A stretch of DNA of 54,268 nt from Chara braunii (taxonomy: Eukaryota; Streptophyta; Charophyceae; Charales; Characeae): positions 563,864 to 618,131 of the forward strand of contig BFEA01000154.1 in NCBI GenBank assembly GCA_003427395.1. Reading direction: 5' to 3'. A program made the position numbers and the translations under genes. Positions 34,208 to 46,129 of this stretch are shown here, in pieces. Within the stretch, counting starts at the first letter, position 1, and each line of letters opens with the position of its first letter. The notes below the pieces were generated by a model that made no database searches, was not told the DNA's origin, and worked only from the letters and a program-made list of their open reading frames with translations.

Positions 34208-34321
34208 TTTCACGTGATCTTCCTAATACCGAAAAACTCTATCTATTCGAGCCACCTCCTTGTCTCAGAGGAGGTGGCTCGAATAGATAGAGATTTTTGG
34301 TATTGGGAAGATCACGTGAAA
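34208..34321. repeat. Near-perfect inverted repeat, 53-bp arms, 8-bp loop
   Basis: CACGTGATCTTCCTAATACC...GAGCCACCTCCT (34208-34260) is the reverse complement of 34269-34321, with about four mismatches; the loop is TGTCTCAG. It lies inside the transposase-like pseudogene. One arm is probably original sequence and the other an inverted duplication; alternatively it is a tiny foldback element. Confidence 0.95.
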
Positions 34322-34895
34322 CACGCGGAAGATATTATTTCATAGACTTTCAAAAATATTTTGACAGCCTTCAAACCGTTCTTGTAATCGTCCAGGAATT
34401 CCGGTTGGACTGTTAAAAGGTTGAAAGGTTATTGTGGACCGGCGTAACCGCCGTCGTCTGTTTGTTTGAACCAGTATAGAGGACCATCCTCGGGCAACCA
34501 TATTGCATATGTGCAATGTTTTTTGTATGACATGACGGGATTGTCACCGATCATGTAAAATTTTAGCAAATGAGGCTTAAAAATTATTGTCATGCGCTTG
34601 CAGACATGTGGGCAAATGAGACCTCTCCAATTTGCTATCCTATCAAGGAAAATACACCCCAGAGATTTCTTATGAGGTTGTTCCAATACATCAAAAAACT
34701 CATCCATTATTTACGAATCATTGTCTTTTAGTTTCTTGGAGAAAACACTAAAAGTGGCATCGACGTCAGTGTAAGTGTGTCTTTAAATATCATGAAGCCG
34801 ATTTCTATTTCTTTGAAAATTTTGAATTTCACGAGGAGTGCTGCCAACGCGCAGATGAATTTATTCTTGTTCTCTTTAAAACAATTATTAACTTG

Positions 34896-35239
34896 TAGCA
34901 TAGTGTTCAGGTTCGGTGACCGAACCCGAATGTTCGGGACTGAACGGGAAGGAGCGCCGAAACTTTCTGAATGCGAACATAAAAATATATATAAAAAACA
35001 AAAACAGTTCTCCAAAAAATCTGAAGCAAATATATGTTATGTAAAATAATAATACAAATCACTTTTGTCTTGGAGGTATGGTCAAATTCGTAACCAAAAT
35101 CTTGTTAAAAATCAAAAAGATTTTTTTTTTTTTTTTTTTAATATGTTCGGCCGAACACGTTCGGGTGGCGTTCGGCCGAATACCCGAACATGTTCGGACG
35201 TTCGGAAAAGCTCCGAACATGTTCGGTGTGCTACACAGG
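34896..35239. mobile_element. 344-bp MITE with 11-bp target duplication
   Basis: TTATTAACTTG stands on both sides (34885-34895 and 35240-35250). Removing the insert and one copy rejoins the transposase-like frame (...FLSIQVNN + CFKENKN...). The insert starts TAGCATAGTGTTCAGGTTCGG and ends CATGTTCGGTGTGCTACACAGG when broken as inverted ends TGTAGCA/TGCTACA. It is packed with GTTCGG/CCGAAC words and carries a T run at 35121-35139. It encodes nothing. An 11-bp duplication would fit a Mutator-like mobiliser better than hAT; that is inference. Confidence 0.8.
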
Positions 35240-35565
35240 TTATTAACTTGAATTGAAAGAAAATGCGGTAGAGGTTTCCCACCAAATTGGATTTCTGTCA
35301 GAGTCTACATCAAACACGTCGCCGTACTGCTAGGGTTGTGTCTGTAGTAAGGAAAAGAAGTGTAAACATATATAGACGGATCGTGGCCATGGACCAAAAC
35401 AGCAGTGAGAATCGTCTTCATCATCCTCTCATGGTGGAAGTCCTTAGAGTAGTTATCCTGTCCTATATGTGGTATGGTTGTTTTCTTCTGATTTATGTCA
35501 TCTATAATAACGCACAGACATTCGGACGGCCGCAAGATGAAATCCATTTTGCAACGGCTGTAGTC

Positions 35566-36098
35566 TATAGCCTATGGGAGATAAGGTTAACAAAAGTCCT
35601 ATTTTTCATCACCACTGCAAGACACCCTTCACCACTTCAGGATGTAGCTTGCCTAAATAGGCGGTTTTCAGGGTCTTCTGACCTTTCACCACTTCAGGAT
35701 GCAGCTTGCCTAAATAGGCGGTTTTCAGGGTCTTCTGACCTTTCACCACTTCAGGACCATTCAGGTATAAAAATCCTGAATGGTCCTTAAGTGGTGAAAG
35801 CTCCGAAGACCATGAAAACCTGTTTAGGCAGGTTGCATCCTCAAGTGGTGAAGGGTGGTTTTCATGGACTTCGGACCTTTCACCACTTCAGAACCATTCA
35901 AGATTTTCAGTATGCCCAAAACTCTCACTTGACCACTTCAGGACACCCTTCACCACTTCAGAATGCAGCCTCCCTAACTAGGTGGTTTTCAGGGTCTTCG
36001 GACCTTTCACCACTTCAGGACCTGATTTTCAGAATGCCGAAAACTCTCACTTCAGAATTTTCATTCCTGAATTTCCAGCTACCCGATAACCGTTTGTG
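35566..36098. mobile_element. CACCACTTCA foldback element, copy 2
   Basis: It shares structure and sequence with 15818-16285, including TTAACAA(A/C)AGTC near the left end and CAGCTACCCGATAA at the right end. It has forward units at about 35629 and 35687, an inverted unit at about 35775-35865 and a further forward unit at about 35945. It splits the transposase-like frame between HQELQVNHS and RCKMDFILRP. Flanking GGCTGTAGTC (35556-35565) and GGCTGTGGTT (36099-36108) look like a diverged 9-10-bp target duplication. Its open frames are repeats, not genes. Confidence 0.8.
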
Positions 36099-39000
36099 GG
36101 CTGTGGTTGACTTGCAACTCTTGATGTTTTCGGATGTTATCTTTGAATTTCTTACGGTTCCTTTCGTATTTCAACTTCGTGATGCACTGTTTGAAGAAAA
36201 TACATTTTGCACACTTTGTGAATGTGTTGGATATAGTGAGACTTACATGCCAGAAATATTTACTCCACATAGCATAGAAAGTCGACTCCGAGACAACTTC
36301 GGAGTGACACATCAAGAGATCAGAGCTCAATGATTCGTAAATTGCTTGTTTTGTGAAGGCGGCAGAAATCCTACGACGTGGACAACACACTCCTTGTTTC
36401 CAGACCATGTCATTCGGCATACTATCGTGTGTGATCATCGATGAATTTTTTCCACAACGCAATAACCATTTTTTCGGATGGTTTAGACAATCCTGAGTGT
36501 CCATGCTCCTTCACGACAACACCGCTATTGTACGTTCGTTTGTAGACATAGAAGGTGTTACGAGAAGTGTTGAGTATATTACAGTACGCCTGCACGCACA
36601 TCTTCCGTCTGGAAGCTACAGACCTGATGCGTTCAGCACCACCTTCCATAACTGTAAAGTCATGTATTGTTTGCAACCACCACTTTGTCCGTTCAACTTA
36701 ACTACGTGAGTAAAACTCCTCTGGCACCGACCTGACGTCTTCCGTTGTCAGTTCAGTGCAACACATCTTCCTACAACAGAGCATCCCTCGTACTGTTTGA
36801 AGAGACTGCATCCTAAGTTTGCCCATAGCTCGACGATGCTCGTTCCGTTTGGTCAGTGTTCTGTTCGTCATAGAATAAGGTCTTCTTTCACCAGGCATAG
36901 GTGCTCTTCTTCCAACTGGTAGTGTTATGTCTGACTATCTTGTGAGTAGCAGTAGGTGGTGATTTCATCTGTGGATTGTTCCTGACTTTCCTGACACTGT
37001 GGTGGGGAAGACAAGGAAACCCCTTCACCCCATCGACTACTCCAAACGATGAACCGACAGTAGAGCAGTTATTCGCACTATTCACATATTCCGTTCCGCT
37101 ATAACTACAATTACCAAGATTCCCCTCAGGTATGGAGCACGACATCCCGAAATCGCTCATTATATAACATGCTGAAGTAACACGTGATGTATAATTCGCG
37201 CTATGAATCAGGCCCCCGCTCCCACTTAAAATTTGGGCTTCATGCATGTCAGCACATATATATGAAAGCGTGAAGGAGTTCGATAACTGTGGTCTCTTGT
37301 GTCGATGCTGAGGGTCCGAGTCACATAATCTTTTCACAGAGACAGTACATGGCACTGTCGAGCGCATTGGTCCGGCACCGCACAGAGCAGCTCGGGACCC
37401 TCCCGGCCTCGACACGCATGAGTTGGTCTTAATCCTCACCGCAAGCACATAATGGAGCTTCTGCAAGCCGCTCCGGCCGAGTGCGCCAGCCATATCTCTG
37501 GCGAGCCCGTACGATAGGATAGGGCCTACGCGAGGCACGGCTTGCCTCCACCTTACGGGAGTTGTCACCTCCCTTCGATGGGCGTATCCCCGCCGAGCCA
37601 CCAGTCCACAGTACGAAAGCTAATCAGTTGCAATCGCAGAGGTAGACCAGCCGATGGCGTTTCTCATATGCTGTAGCATAGGGAGTATGCGCGGTAATAC
37701 ACCTCGTCGCCGGTCGACTAGGACGCATCCCACACACCACGTGAACTTCACTCTAGAGAACATAAAAATAAAAAACACACACACATACACATACACAAAA
37801 CGACACAGAATAAACAACGCGAGAACACTCCTGGTCCGTTAGTAGCCATCCCATAACTCTTCGACGCGGAAATCGGACAGGCGACACGCGCGAGACTTAG
37901 TATAAAACCGCGCGAACCGAGGGCTAACTCATATCGACTCGCAAAGCAAGCATACACAAGTAGTCACAATGATGGCGTTCTATGTAGTACCCATACTGAT
38001 AGAGTCCTCATTAATCTCGAGGGTAGCATTTGACACTTAAGTGTCGACTGACACGCGCATTGAGGAATTGATCTCCCGACGTCGGACAACCGCCAAGTGC
38101 GGTTGAAAACCACACCCTCTTCTGCACCCTGCGGAGAGTGGGTGATACACAAGTTCATACCTTTGGTGATTATCGTCTGTTATCGTCTCTTATCGCTTGA
38201 AGACCAACTCTATCATCCAGGGTGTGAAAATAAGTCAAGGGGTTTGACTTTAACGGTTGTCACGGACTACAACGTCCAACTATAAAAATTAACAAACAAA
38301 ATCAATCAGTAAATAAGTAAACACCCAACACTCATATATCAAATCAGAACTTGCCATAAAATAAAAGAAGGCGAAACATAAATCCATCACATATGCAGAT
38401 CGTGCAACACATGGTTGTTATTCTCACTGCCTCCAAAGTATGACTCATATACCAAGTTCCAAAGTAGTAACCTGCATAAAACACAGACACACACGATAGT
38501 CACATTGCCATACACCAATGTGGTCAACTTTACTGTTTTTTATAACTCACACCATGCCTCGCACACTCAAGCCCCAGTCATAGTTTTAACTTTTGATAAA
38601 TCTCATAATTTTTTTACAATGGCCATTAAAATAAGTTTGGTAAAAACCCTCAAAGAAACATATCAAACCTCAGGGCTAAGTCAATCAATTTGAGATACGG
38701 GTGTAAGCAAAGTTGTGTCATGAGCCAACAAGTCGACGATCAACCAACCGACCTATTATCAGTGATAACAGAAAATGATCCTCGTAGAATCAAGTTGAAG
38801 CTAGTCCAAATCCTGAATCGAATGTCCAAAGAAGACCTGTATCATACGACATGTCAACGTCAAAGTTAAATCATCTATGTATGGTGATCAAATCCCCTTG
38901 ATACGCTCTCACTCAAGACTCTCTTCATAGCGAAGCCTTGGTCTACTTCTAAGCCAGTGCCCAAAGAAAGGTAGACCTATGGCAGGACCTCCCTCATACA

Positions 39001-39574
39001 GAGTGGATTGCTTGAGTCGCCATGTGTCAAAATATAATTTATCTCCTCTGAACTAAAAAAATTTCGATCGCGCTTCCCGTAGAAAAAGTGACTTTCCAGA
39101 ATTTATATCAGCCTAAATATGAAAACAGAAATAATGTTCAACTTTCCAAAGTCATTTTTTTTTTAACTCCCTGAAATAAGCAAAAATTTGGGCAGCACTC
39201 CGTTTATAAAATGAGACTTCCCATATTTTTACTAAACCATATATAAAAGTCAGACAGGTTGAATTTTTGAAAGGTCAAATTTTAACTAACTCCTTGGCTT
39301 CGCAGAAATTTCGGCAGCACTTCCCGTAGAGAAAGTAGCTTACCAAAATTTATACAAGATCAAGTACAATAAATGATCCCAGAAAATGCAGAAATTGACC
39401 AAATAAACATATCCCAGAAAATGCAGGAATTGAAACTAACTCCTATAGCTCTAGCACGTAGCAAGCAACTAAAGCAACTACCTATCAAACTGAAACTCAG
39501 ACTTAAGCAGTAGTCGCACTCAGCCACATGCAGGCTAAACCACAAACGTAAGTACTCTCACCAACCCCAAGTCA

Positions 39575-39583
39575 CTTTATATA
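39575..39583 (-). promoter_or_regulatory. Candidate TATA box, left LTR
   Basis: On the minus strand the sequence reads TATATAAAG, followed by TGACTTGGGGTTGG. The same stretch is kept in the right LTR at 50903-50895. It would divide the LTR into a U3 of about 2.9 kb and an R-U5 of about 2.2 kb. The seven repeated motifs lie 70-670 bp upstream of it. Position and conservation support a promoter; there is no transcript evidence. Confidence 0.45.
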
Positions 39584-39651
39584 AGATAGTTCATGAAACC
39601 CTAAGATGATTTAATCATTTTTTACCCAGCTTACAAAGGGCATCGAGTTAG

Positions 39652-40243
39652 GTCATTCGTTTTAGAACCATGCCAACTTTCTACCTCAGTTATGCACAAC
39701 TACTTCTCTCTTCATTGGGCACATGACTAAGCCATTCGTCTTAGAAACAATGTTTAGTCGCCCTGATCTGTTTAATATCCAAAATTTAATAACTTTTTGA
39801 CTTTGTTCAAAAGAAAAAACAAATACGGGTAGGGGACTGAACCATTTGACTTGGAAACAATGTTCAACTTGCCCAGACTACTTCCAATTGTACTCTGTAA
39901 TTTTCCTTCTCTTCTTAGTGATATGGCTTAGCGCTAGGCCATTCGGCTTGAAAAATATGTCCAGCCGCCAGTTCACATGCAAATATAAGCAGAATAATTT
40001 CTTTTATACTCAGTTTATACTTATCTGCATGATTTTCAGGCTAAACCATTCAGCTTAGAAACAATGTGTAGCCTTAGACCAAAATCCTCCCTCAGAACAA
40101 AACAAAAACTTAAACCCTTCAAATCAAGCAAACCCTAAAAAATTAAATACAGCAACCAAGTCATTCAACTTAGAAACAATGCCTGAACCTTCAGAAAACA
40201 GCCAAATAAACATAGCCCAGGGCCATTCAGCTTAGAAACAATG
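39652..40243 (-). repeat. Seven dispersed copies of a 22-bp motif in the left LTR
   Basis: Minus-strand consensus CATTGTTTCTAAG-N2-GAATGG-Y. Plus-strand copies start at 39652, 39731, 39840, 39938, 40044, 40160 and 40222, with spacings of about 60-115 bp. The sequence between copies is unrelated, so this is not a simple tandem repeat. Confidence 0.85.
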
Positions 40244-42047
40244 CTCAGTCATTGGTTGACCCGGTCAAACGCATGCAGTCTGCCTTTCTTTCATCTTCAT
40301 TCCTTTGTTTGCTTTCAATCATAATAGAGTAAAACTTAAAATTCACCCTCATACATTCCTTCCAGTTAGTTTGATTAGGTTCTGGAAGAAAGAAAGTCAT
40401 AGGGGTAATCTCACGCATACATAAGTCAAGTTAAAAAAAGATAGGCAAACAGGTGTATAGTGGGGTCATACAGATAGAAAGGATATACCTGATGGTTCCC
40501 TGCCTCCAGAACCTCGCCTAAGTTCTAGCAGAGCTCACGCAATCGGTAGGTGAAATCCCCACAGAGTCTTGTTGCGGTCCTACGGGTTGCAATCCCACCT
40601 ACCACCTTCCTCTCAGAACAAATAGACTAGACATAGAGTCAGAAGAGAAGAAGGATAAGTTTTTTGTCTCTTAAATCCAAGGGGGGTGCTCTCGGACTCA
40701 CGCGAGAGGGCCTTGATATCTTGAGCGCCTGAGGGTCCCGCAATGGCGGTCAAACTCGCGCCACAGCTTGGTCAAACTAAAGCTGAACCGCCAAAGTCAA
40801 CTATCCGATGCCCTACCAAATCGTAGCGATAACATTTCCTACAACAATCGTGGTCACTCCGCAACTTCGCTTTCACGGCCCGTCGGTAGCTGCTTTGCCC
40901 CCTTTCGATTCTACCCTCCATGCACGCGGGATGGGACGTAGAAACCCCGAAGAGAAGTGCAAGACAACTCAAACAAGATCACAACACTGTAGGAAACTAC
41001 AGGGTTAGCGGACCAGCAGATCGACAACTGTGGAGTGGAGCGCAAGGCACCAGCAACAAAGCCACCAACCTACGGGGCACAGAAGTGAGAAATACGAAAG
41101 GCAAGACCTGTGGATGAGCAGTATTGTAGCAAAGCAACGGGGCGAGAGGTCACACCAACAACCCGGTTACTCCGCACAGCGAACTCAGCAACCTGCAAAA
41201 AACCATATGCGAAGCAAGTGGGACACGGGCGGCACGGCAGCTGGGGGACGCAGATAAGGATGCCCATCCAACGTGAAACAGAGAAACACCTGACAAACTC
41301 TTATTACGATTGAGCCCCGCAGACTGTTGATTCCTACCACCTACTGAGCCAGAGAGTCACCCCGATAGACATCCGTCATCACCTACAGGCAACACAGACA
41401 CTCCCAACCGACCGACCCCTATCTCACGTGGAAGGCAACCTCTCGATCCCGCTCCCTTCTTCGCCCAGGTGAGTGATTCCTCTCCCTCTGCATGCGCTGC
41501 TAGCACCTACTCGCTGCCTGTCTCACGGAAGGTGTGCGCTCTCTTTCCTTGCTGCCGCAGTCGACTCCGGCCAGGTAGGTGCCCGACTCCTTCCTTCTTC
41601 ATACGAGCCGAAAGGTAAGAATGAATATTCCCCTTGAACCCAAGTAGGTTCAGTGCACACCGACACAGAACTGTCCACATGGTTCCAGTCGATGTGGCAG
41701 GGCTCTCTTCCTCTTTGCATACTCAGCCTTGACGCACTCCACGCCCGATCAACATTATGGAATCTCTTTACCAATCGTAACTGGGAAACAGCACAAGCAT
41801 AACCCGTCCCCGCCGTTTAGCGCCACCAACATGTTTACACTCGGATCTTACCCAGTACATCGCCATTACTTCGAAGTAGCCGGTAAGCCAAGGTAAGTTT
41901 CCATCGCTTACCTTCGTCTTAACGCCCTTTCATTCCAACTGTGCCGCATACTCCTTCACTGCCCATTCTCTCCTTGCCTTTCGCTATGCCATTCCTCTCA
42001 ACTCTTGTTCAGATTTTTTTTTCCTCTCGACTCTCGTTAAAAACAAA

Positions 42048-42052
<5 letters not shown>

Positions 42053-42112
<60 letters not shown>
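42053..42112. repeat. (CT)30 microsatellite in left LTR
   Basis: Uninterrupted CT from 42053 to 42112. The equivalent place in the right LTR has (CT)27, showing the tract was in the parental LTR. On the element's strand it is (GA)n within U3. Confidence 0.95.
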
Positions 42113-42114
<2 letters not shown>

Positions 42115-42513
42115 ACGCTAGGATGAGCAACGTCGAAGCGAATCGCTTGCTAGAATGCGGATAAATTCATTAGTCCTCTGAAACTGTTCCCAGGCGTAGC
42201 TCTTAGTGACTATACTAGTAAAACCGCCACTCCTCCGTTAAAACTGACGCCGCCTTTCAACTCGCAGCGTCAAGACAACCTCGTTCATTACTTTTCTCTG
42301 CCGTTTCTACGAAGAAACGGACGAGATCCGCGTTTTTTCCGCCTTATCTCGTTCACCATCTCCACGCATCTTGTTTTCTCATAGTTTGAAAACTAACCTT
42401 CCTTTCCTAAATCTAACTTCACCAACTAAATAACAATGCTCTAAAACCCTACCCTAGCACCTTCGCTCGCAGAAATGGTCAAGAAAAATTCACCGAGTTA
42501 TCACAACTTTACA

Positions 42514-42533
42514 CCCCATCTTCCTCCTCTACC
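42514..42533 (-). promoter_or_regulatory. Polypurine tract of the giant-LTR element
   Basis: The minus strand reads GGTAGAGGAGGAAGATGGGG directly before TGTAAAGTTG, the presumed LTR start. Nineteen of the 20 bases except T's are purine-dominated, and the position suits the plus-strand primer. This assignment fixes the left LTR's end at 42513. Confidence 0.6.
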
Positions 42534-44464
42534 ATAGCTACGCGCACCATTTCTCTTACTAACCTTCTCATCCATCGACTTTCTCCTAAATCCAACGTCG
42601 CCATTCGATTCGTCGGGGGTCAAAACCCTGGAATTGAATCTTTCCTCTCTCGATTCCGCTCAGGATCGAGAGAGTTCTAACTCTTTGACTGCGCCCTGCT
42701 AGCCCTTCACCATCTCGATTCCTTGATGCACGTGGTGCGAATCCGCGCCGGGTTCATTTCGTCGTTTTCACCCTTTGCCTTTGCCCATCGCTCTCTCCGC
42801 CTGGCTGCCCCGCTTCACCCACTGCTGCTATCGCAGCGCCCGGTAATCGCAGCGACCTGGCCCCGTCTGCTCGACAGTCCTCGCCGCTCCACTCTGCCCG
42901 TTCGCCTTTTCCGTCAAAGTCTTCAGCGACACCACCAGACTTTAGTTAAGTCCTCTGCCCCTGCTGCCAAAGGCTGTCGACAACCTCTGCCACCTCCTCC
43001 TTCGGCTCACGCTGCCAAGGAGGGACTTACGCCCGCCTCAAGCCCCCGACATTCTGCCCACACTCCCTTTTTTTTTTACAGGTCGTGGGACCGATACCCC
43101 GTACCGTGAACCTGTGACCTTGGGCCTCGGTGACGCGGCCCCGACGCAGATCCTGGAGGTAGTAGCAATTTTTCAAATGAGAACTTTGAAGGCCAACGCG
43201 GAGAAAAGTCATGCGGGCATACTCACACCCAACCTCCTCTACCGCGGACTGCGGCGGCTCGCATGCACGCCAAACCCTTCGGCCCATACTCCAAAATGGT
43301 AGAACCAACCCCGAACACGCGACGAACCTTTAGGTCAATAAGAAGACGCCGCGTACTCAAGATCCTCGACTGGCGCGATGACCACTCGTGTCCGACAATC
43401 TAATAGCTGAGTCAGGCCCGTCGGTCTCAACACCGGCTTCGGAATCAATCACCAAACTGAAAGACCTTAGAAAACAATAAAAGCAGATAAATGAATAAAT
43501 AATAAAAATAGAATGAACGCCGCGCGTCCCGTTGGTCCGCGACACCACGTACACCCAGGCTGCGTATGGTCGTGCCTCGCCGTCAATATCCCGCACACAC
43601 GGTTAACACAGGCGAGGACCTTATCTTCCTTTCTCGCGCGCGCCGTCAAACAAGCGAGGTTGCACTGACGCAACTTGCAGAAACCACGCGAAATACCCTT
43701 GTAAAGGTATTTTGTACGACAGTCTGCCCGGACCTTATTACGCGACGTCCCCGTCGCTACGAATGCTTAAACCAAATACCATTCAAACCTAGTCTTCAAA
43801 AAAAAGCATACGATAACTTTCTCGAGTTTTTATTTTCAGCAAAGACGGTTATTGTATCCACTCCAAACCTCGATTCCTCAAAAGACGTGGACAAAATTCA
43901 ATGGTTAAAAATATCATTTAATTCTTGATCAAGATAAAACTCTACAACAGCCGAATTATCGGCTAAGCACAGACATGCTCAACTTCTAATTTGACAAGTG
44001 GATAAAATCACTTTCCACCTACTACAACCATAGACAGGGAATTATTTAAAGTTGGACTCAAGACTATACCACTCCCGGTCTCTTTGAATGATATTTTATC
44101 GCGTTGGGCACCCTGATCATCCTACCACTAGCTAAAACTCAAACTCAGAAGTGGGTCAAAATTCAGGATCTCGATCTTTATTCAGTCTCTTTGCTTTTCA
44201 CGTATCAATTACTCAAACTCAACGGATCCATACACTATTTTTCAAGCTCTTCCCCAAAGGAACACCCCATTGTGGGGATTAATCAGACACCTCTATTTCT
44301 CATCTAATTAGAAGATCAGGGTGTTTGCCCCCATCACATATGCCACAAATATACCTGAGGGGTAGGGCCCCGTTAAGCCAATCCCATAAGTCATTACTAT
44401 CACACAAAGCCACACATTTTAGTCGTTCATCAAATCGATAGGTAGGGGTATTCACTAAATTTTC

Positions 44465-44499
44465 AAAAAAAAAAAAAGCCCCCCCCCCCCCCCCCCCCC
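44465..44499. repeat. Poly(A) 13 joined to poly(C) 21
   Basis: Thirteen A, one G, then 21 C. Homopolymer junctions like this are prone to assembly error or to slippage. Confidence 0.9.
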
Positions 44500-45067
44500 G
44501 TAAATCCTACTTTTACAAGTAGAGTTCTTCTCTTTTACCATACATTTTGTCAACCTCATGCATAAGCTTTGCTCAGTGAGCAAACTCTCATATTTTTTTT
44601 CCAAATAAAACTCACTCTTTTACTGCTTAAAATTTCACACTCATTGAGAACGCCACTTTCAACCAAAAACTAAAGTCGATTGGAGGGTCCCAAAATCAGG
44701 TCGGTTTTCCCTGCTACAAGTGATACTCCCACCGACATTTCGTCAAAACTTAAATCTCTCAAGGATTTTTAATCATGGAAGTCATCGTCACAGACTAAAC
44801 CGCTTGTGGCCAGTAATAAGTTAAGTGAAGGACTTAGAACCATCAGGCTTCCTCATTGCTTGTGTGACCTTCACCAGCTATTACATGGCTACGCAAGCGG
44901 GGTTGCCGATTTCAACGGTTTTCTTACCCTCTGCCACACACAAAACCAACTGTGACTCACAACCACAGGCCAAGCAAGGGCTCCCAGAACTTGAGAGGTT
45001 TCCTGCCGCAGATGACACCCTTACCGACAGCTGAGAACCAACAAAGTGGAGTTGCCGATTTGGCAGA

Positions 45068-45150
45068 GGATAAAACTCTTAACTCCATAAATTTTTTTTA
45101 AGTCACCGAATAAAACTCTAACTCCATAAAATTTTTTTTAAGTCACCCTC
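45068..45150. repeat. Tandem duplication of about 42 bp
   Basis: AAAACTC(T)TAACTCCATAAA followed by a T run and AAGTCACC occurs twice in succession. Confidence 0.8.
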
Positions 45151-46129
45151 CCTCTCTTGAGGGGGAACATTCCATAAAAACTTTTAAGACTCCTTCCCAC
45201 TCTTAAGGTGAATCACCCATAAAAATCTCTCAGCCATCCTTCCACCTATAGATGGACTATCCATATAAGCTTTAAAATATCTTTCAGTTGAAGACGAGTC
45301 CAGATGAAACCAATAAATACTTAGGCCGCCTTCAGGCATAACCTCTCTCTTTATATAATTTTCTGCACGCTTCAAGTCTCCCATAAATCTTTCATTAATA
45401 ATCACGCTTTCTTCACTTTATCGAACCCTCTTCGGTTCGCACACTTTTTATTATATTAATTAAAACAAGACACAGACACACGCACAAGACCACAATGGTG
45501 AAAATGTTAATGACAAAAAAAAATGCGCACAATTATGCAATCTGGGGAAATCAAACCCATACCAAAATGGTTGGCAACAGAAAATCAAATTTTCTCGAGT
45601 CTCGAATCTTCACAAGCCTCAAATCATCACAAATTAAGGTCCCAATAGGAAAAAAAAGACCTTGTATAACATACCCTATAAGTTGTACAAGACTGATATA
45701 CACAAAATAATCCCAAGGGTTCTGTCAAAAGTAAAGAGGACATCAGTGTACAGACAATCGAACCTTATAAGACCTCCACTTGCACTTATCCAAACCTAAA
45801 ATCAACTTAGAGAGTGGATAGTCAAAGCTCAGAACGTACGCACAATCATAAAAACGAACGAATCCCCACCCGAAATATAAAATATATTCAAGATGAAATG
45901 TATGTTTCAAAACACTTGGAGAGTCAACTTAAAAGCAACATAAGCAAATGATCGCCTATTAGTTTAGCAATTGGGTCTTCCGCACCGTCATAGCCTTCTG
46001 AGTGTTTATTTATAAGTCGTTCGAGACTGCTGCCACCATTCTATCGCTTTCTTGCTATAGGTGAGACAAGTAAATTGGTGATAGTTGTTGGAAGGAACCA
46101 GACCCTCGCCTAAAACCCAACGGTTTCAC

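Larger units (their letters stand above)
33056..37355 (-). pseudogene. DUF7869-like transposase-type gene, decayed and interrupted
   Basis: Read right to left on the minus strand, these pieces come in order. (a) VASRRKMCVQAYCNILNTSR and KEHGHSGLSKPS (36676-36422). (b) ESTFYAMWSKYFWHV then KCAKC (36504-36079). (c) ECLCVIIDDINQKKTTIPHI and LVHGHDPSIYVY (35547-35305). (d) QVNNCFKENKNKFICALAAL (to about 34830). (e) HTYTDVDATFSVFSKK (about 34780-34735), where the family has GHTHxDIDxxFS. (f) VKYWVPIGKAPTLKELYANA (33994-33677). This is the pattern of a widespread transposase-like family that I associate with DUF7869; the function is presumed DNA transposition with D...N/D...D/E residues, not proven. 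Two insertions and one inverted duplication split it, and the gag-only LTR element cuts off its 5' part at 37355. Stops and frameshifts abound. Confidence 0.65.
37356..42513 (-). repeat. 3' LTR (left copy) of the giant-LTR element
   Basis: Begins TGTCGAGCGCATTGGTCC and, by the position of the polypurine tract, ends ...CAACTTTACA (TG...CA). Homology with the right copy is evident to about 42470 (ACCTTCGCTC). The last 43 bp are assigned only by the tract, so the right boundary is less sure. It contains CA-rich sequence near 37775-37800, the seven-copy motif at 39652-40243, a candidate minus-strand TATA box at 39583-39575 and a CT tract at 42053-42112. Confidence 0.82.
42534..46129 (-). other. 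Non-coding interior, 3' of gag
   Basis: About 3.6 kb where pol would be expected. I searched both strands for RT (DD), integrase (DDE) and protease (DSG/DTG) motifs and saw none. GC-rich open stretches near 42720-43300 are open in several frames at once and are not convincing genes. The block 43757-43665 (minus) matches 29328-29425. A small inverted repeat CTCTCGATTCC/GGATCGAGAG lies at about 42644-42670. Confidence 0.55.

Noticed and set aside
36888-37601. A 237-codon minus-strand frame
   Set aside because: It straddles the LTR boundary at 37356; the first 80 codons lie in the LTR and the rest in the transposase-like remnant, so it is an accidental fusion.
39652-40243. CRISPR-like array of regularly spaced repeats
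   Set aside because: Repeats are imperfect, spacing varies from about 60 to 115 bp, the locus is within eukaryotic LTRs and no cas gene exists.
42723-43109. 128-codon GC-rich plus-strand frame
   Set aside because: Pro/Ser/Arg-rich without motif, on the strand opposite to the element, and competing frames are open on the minus strand.
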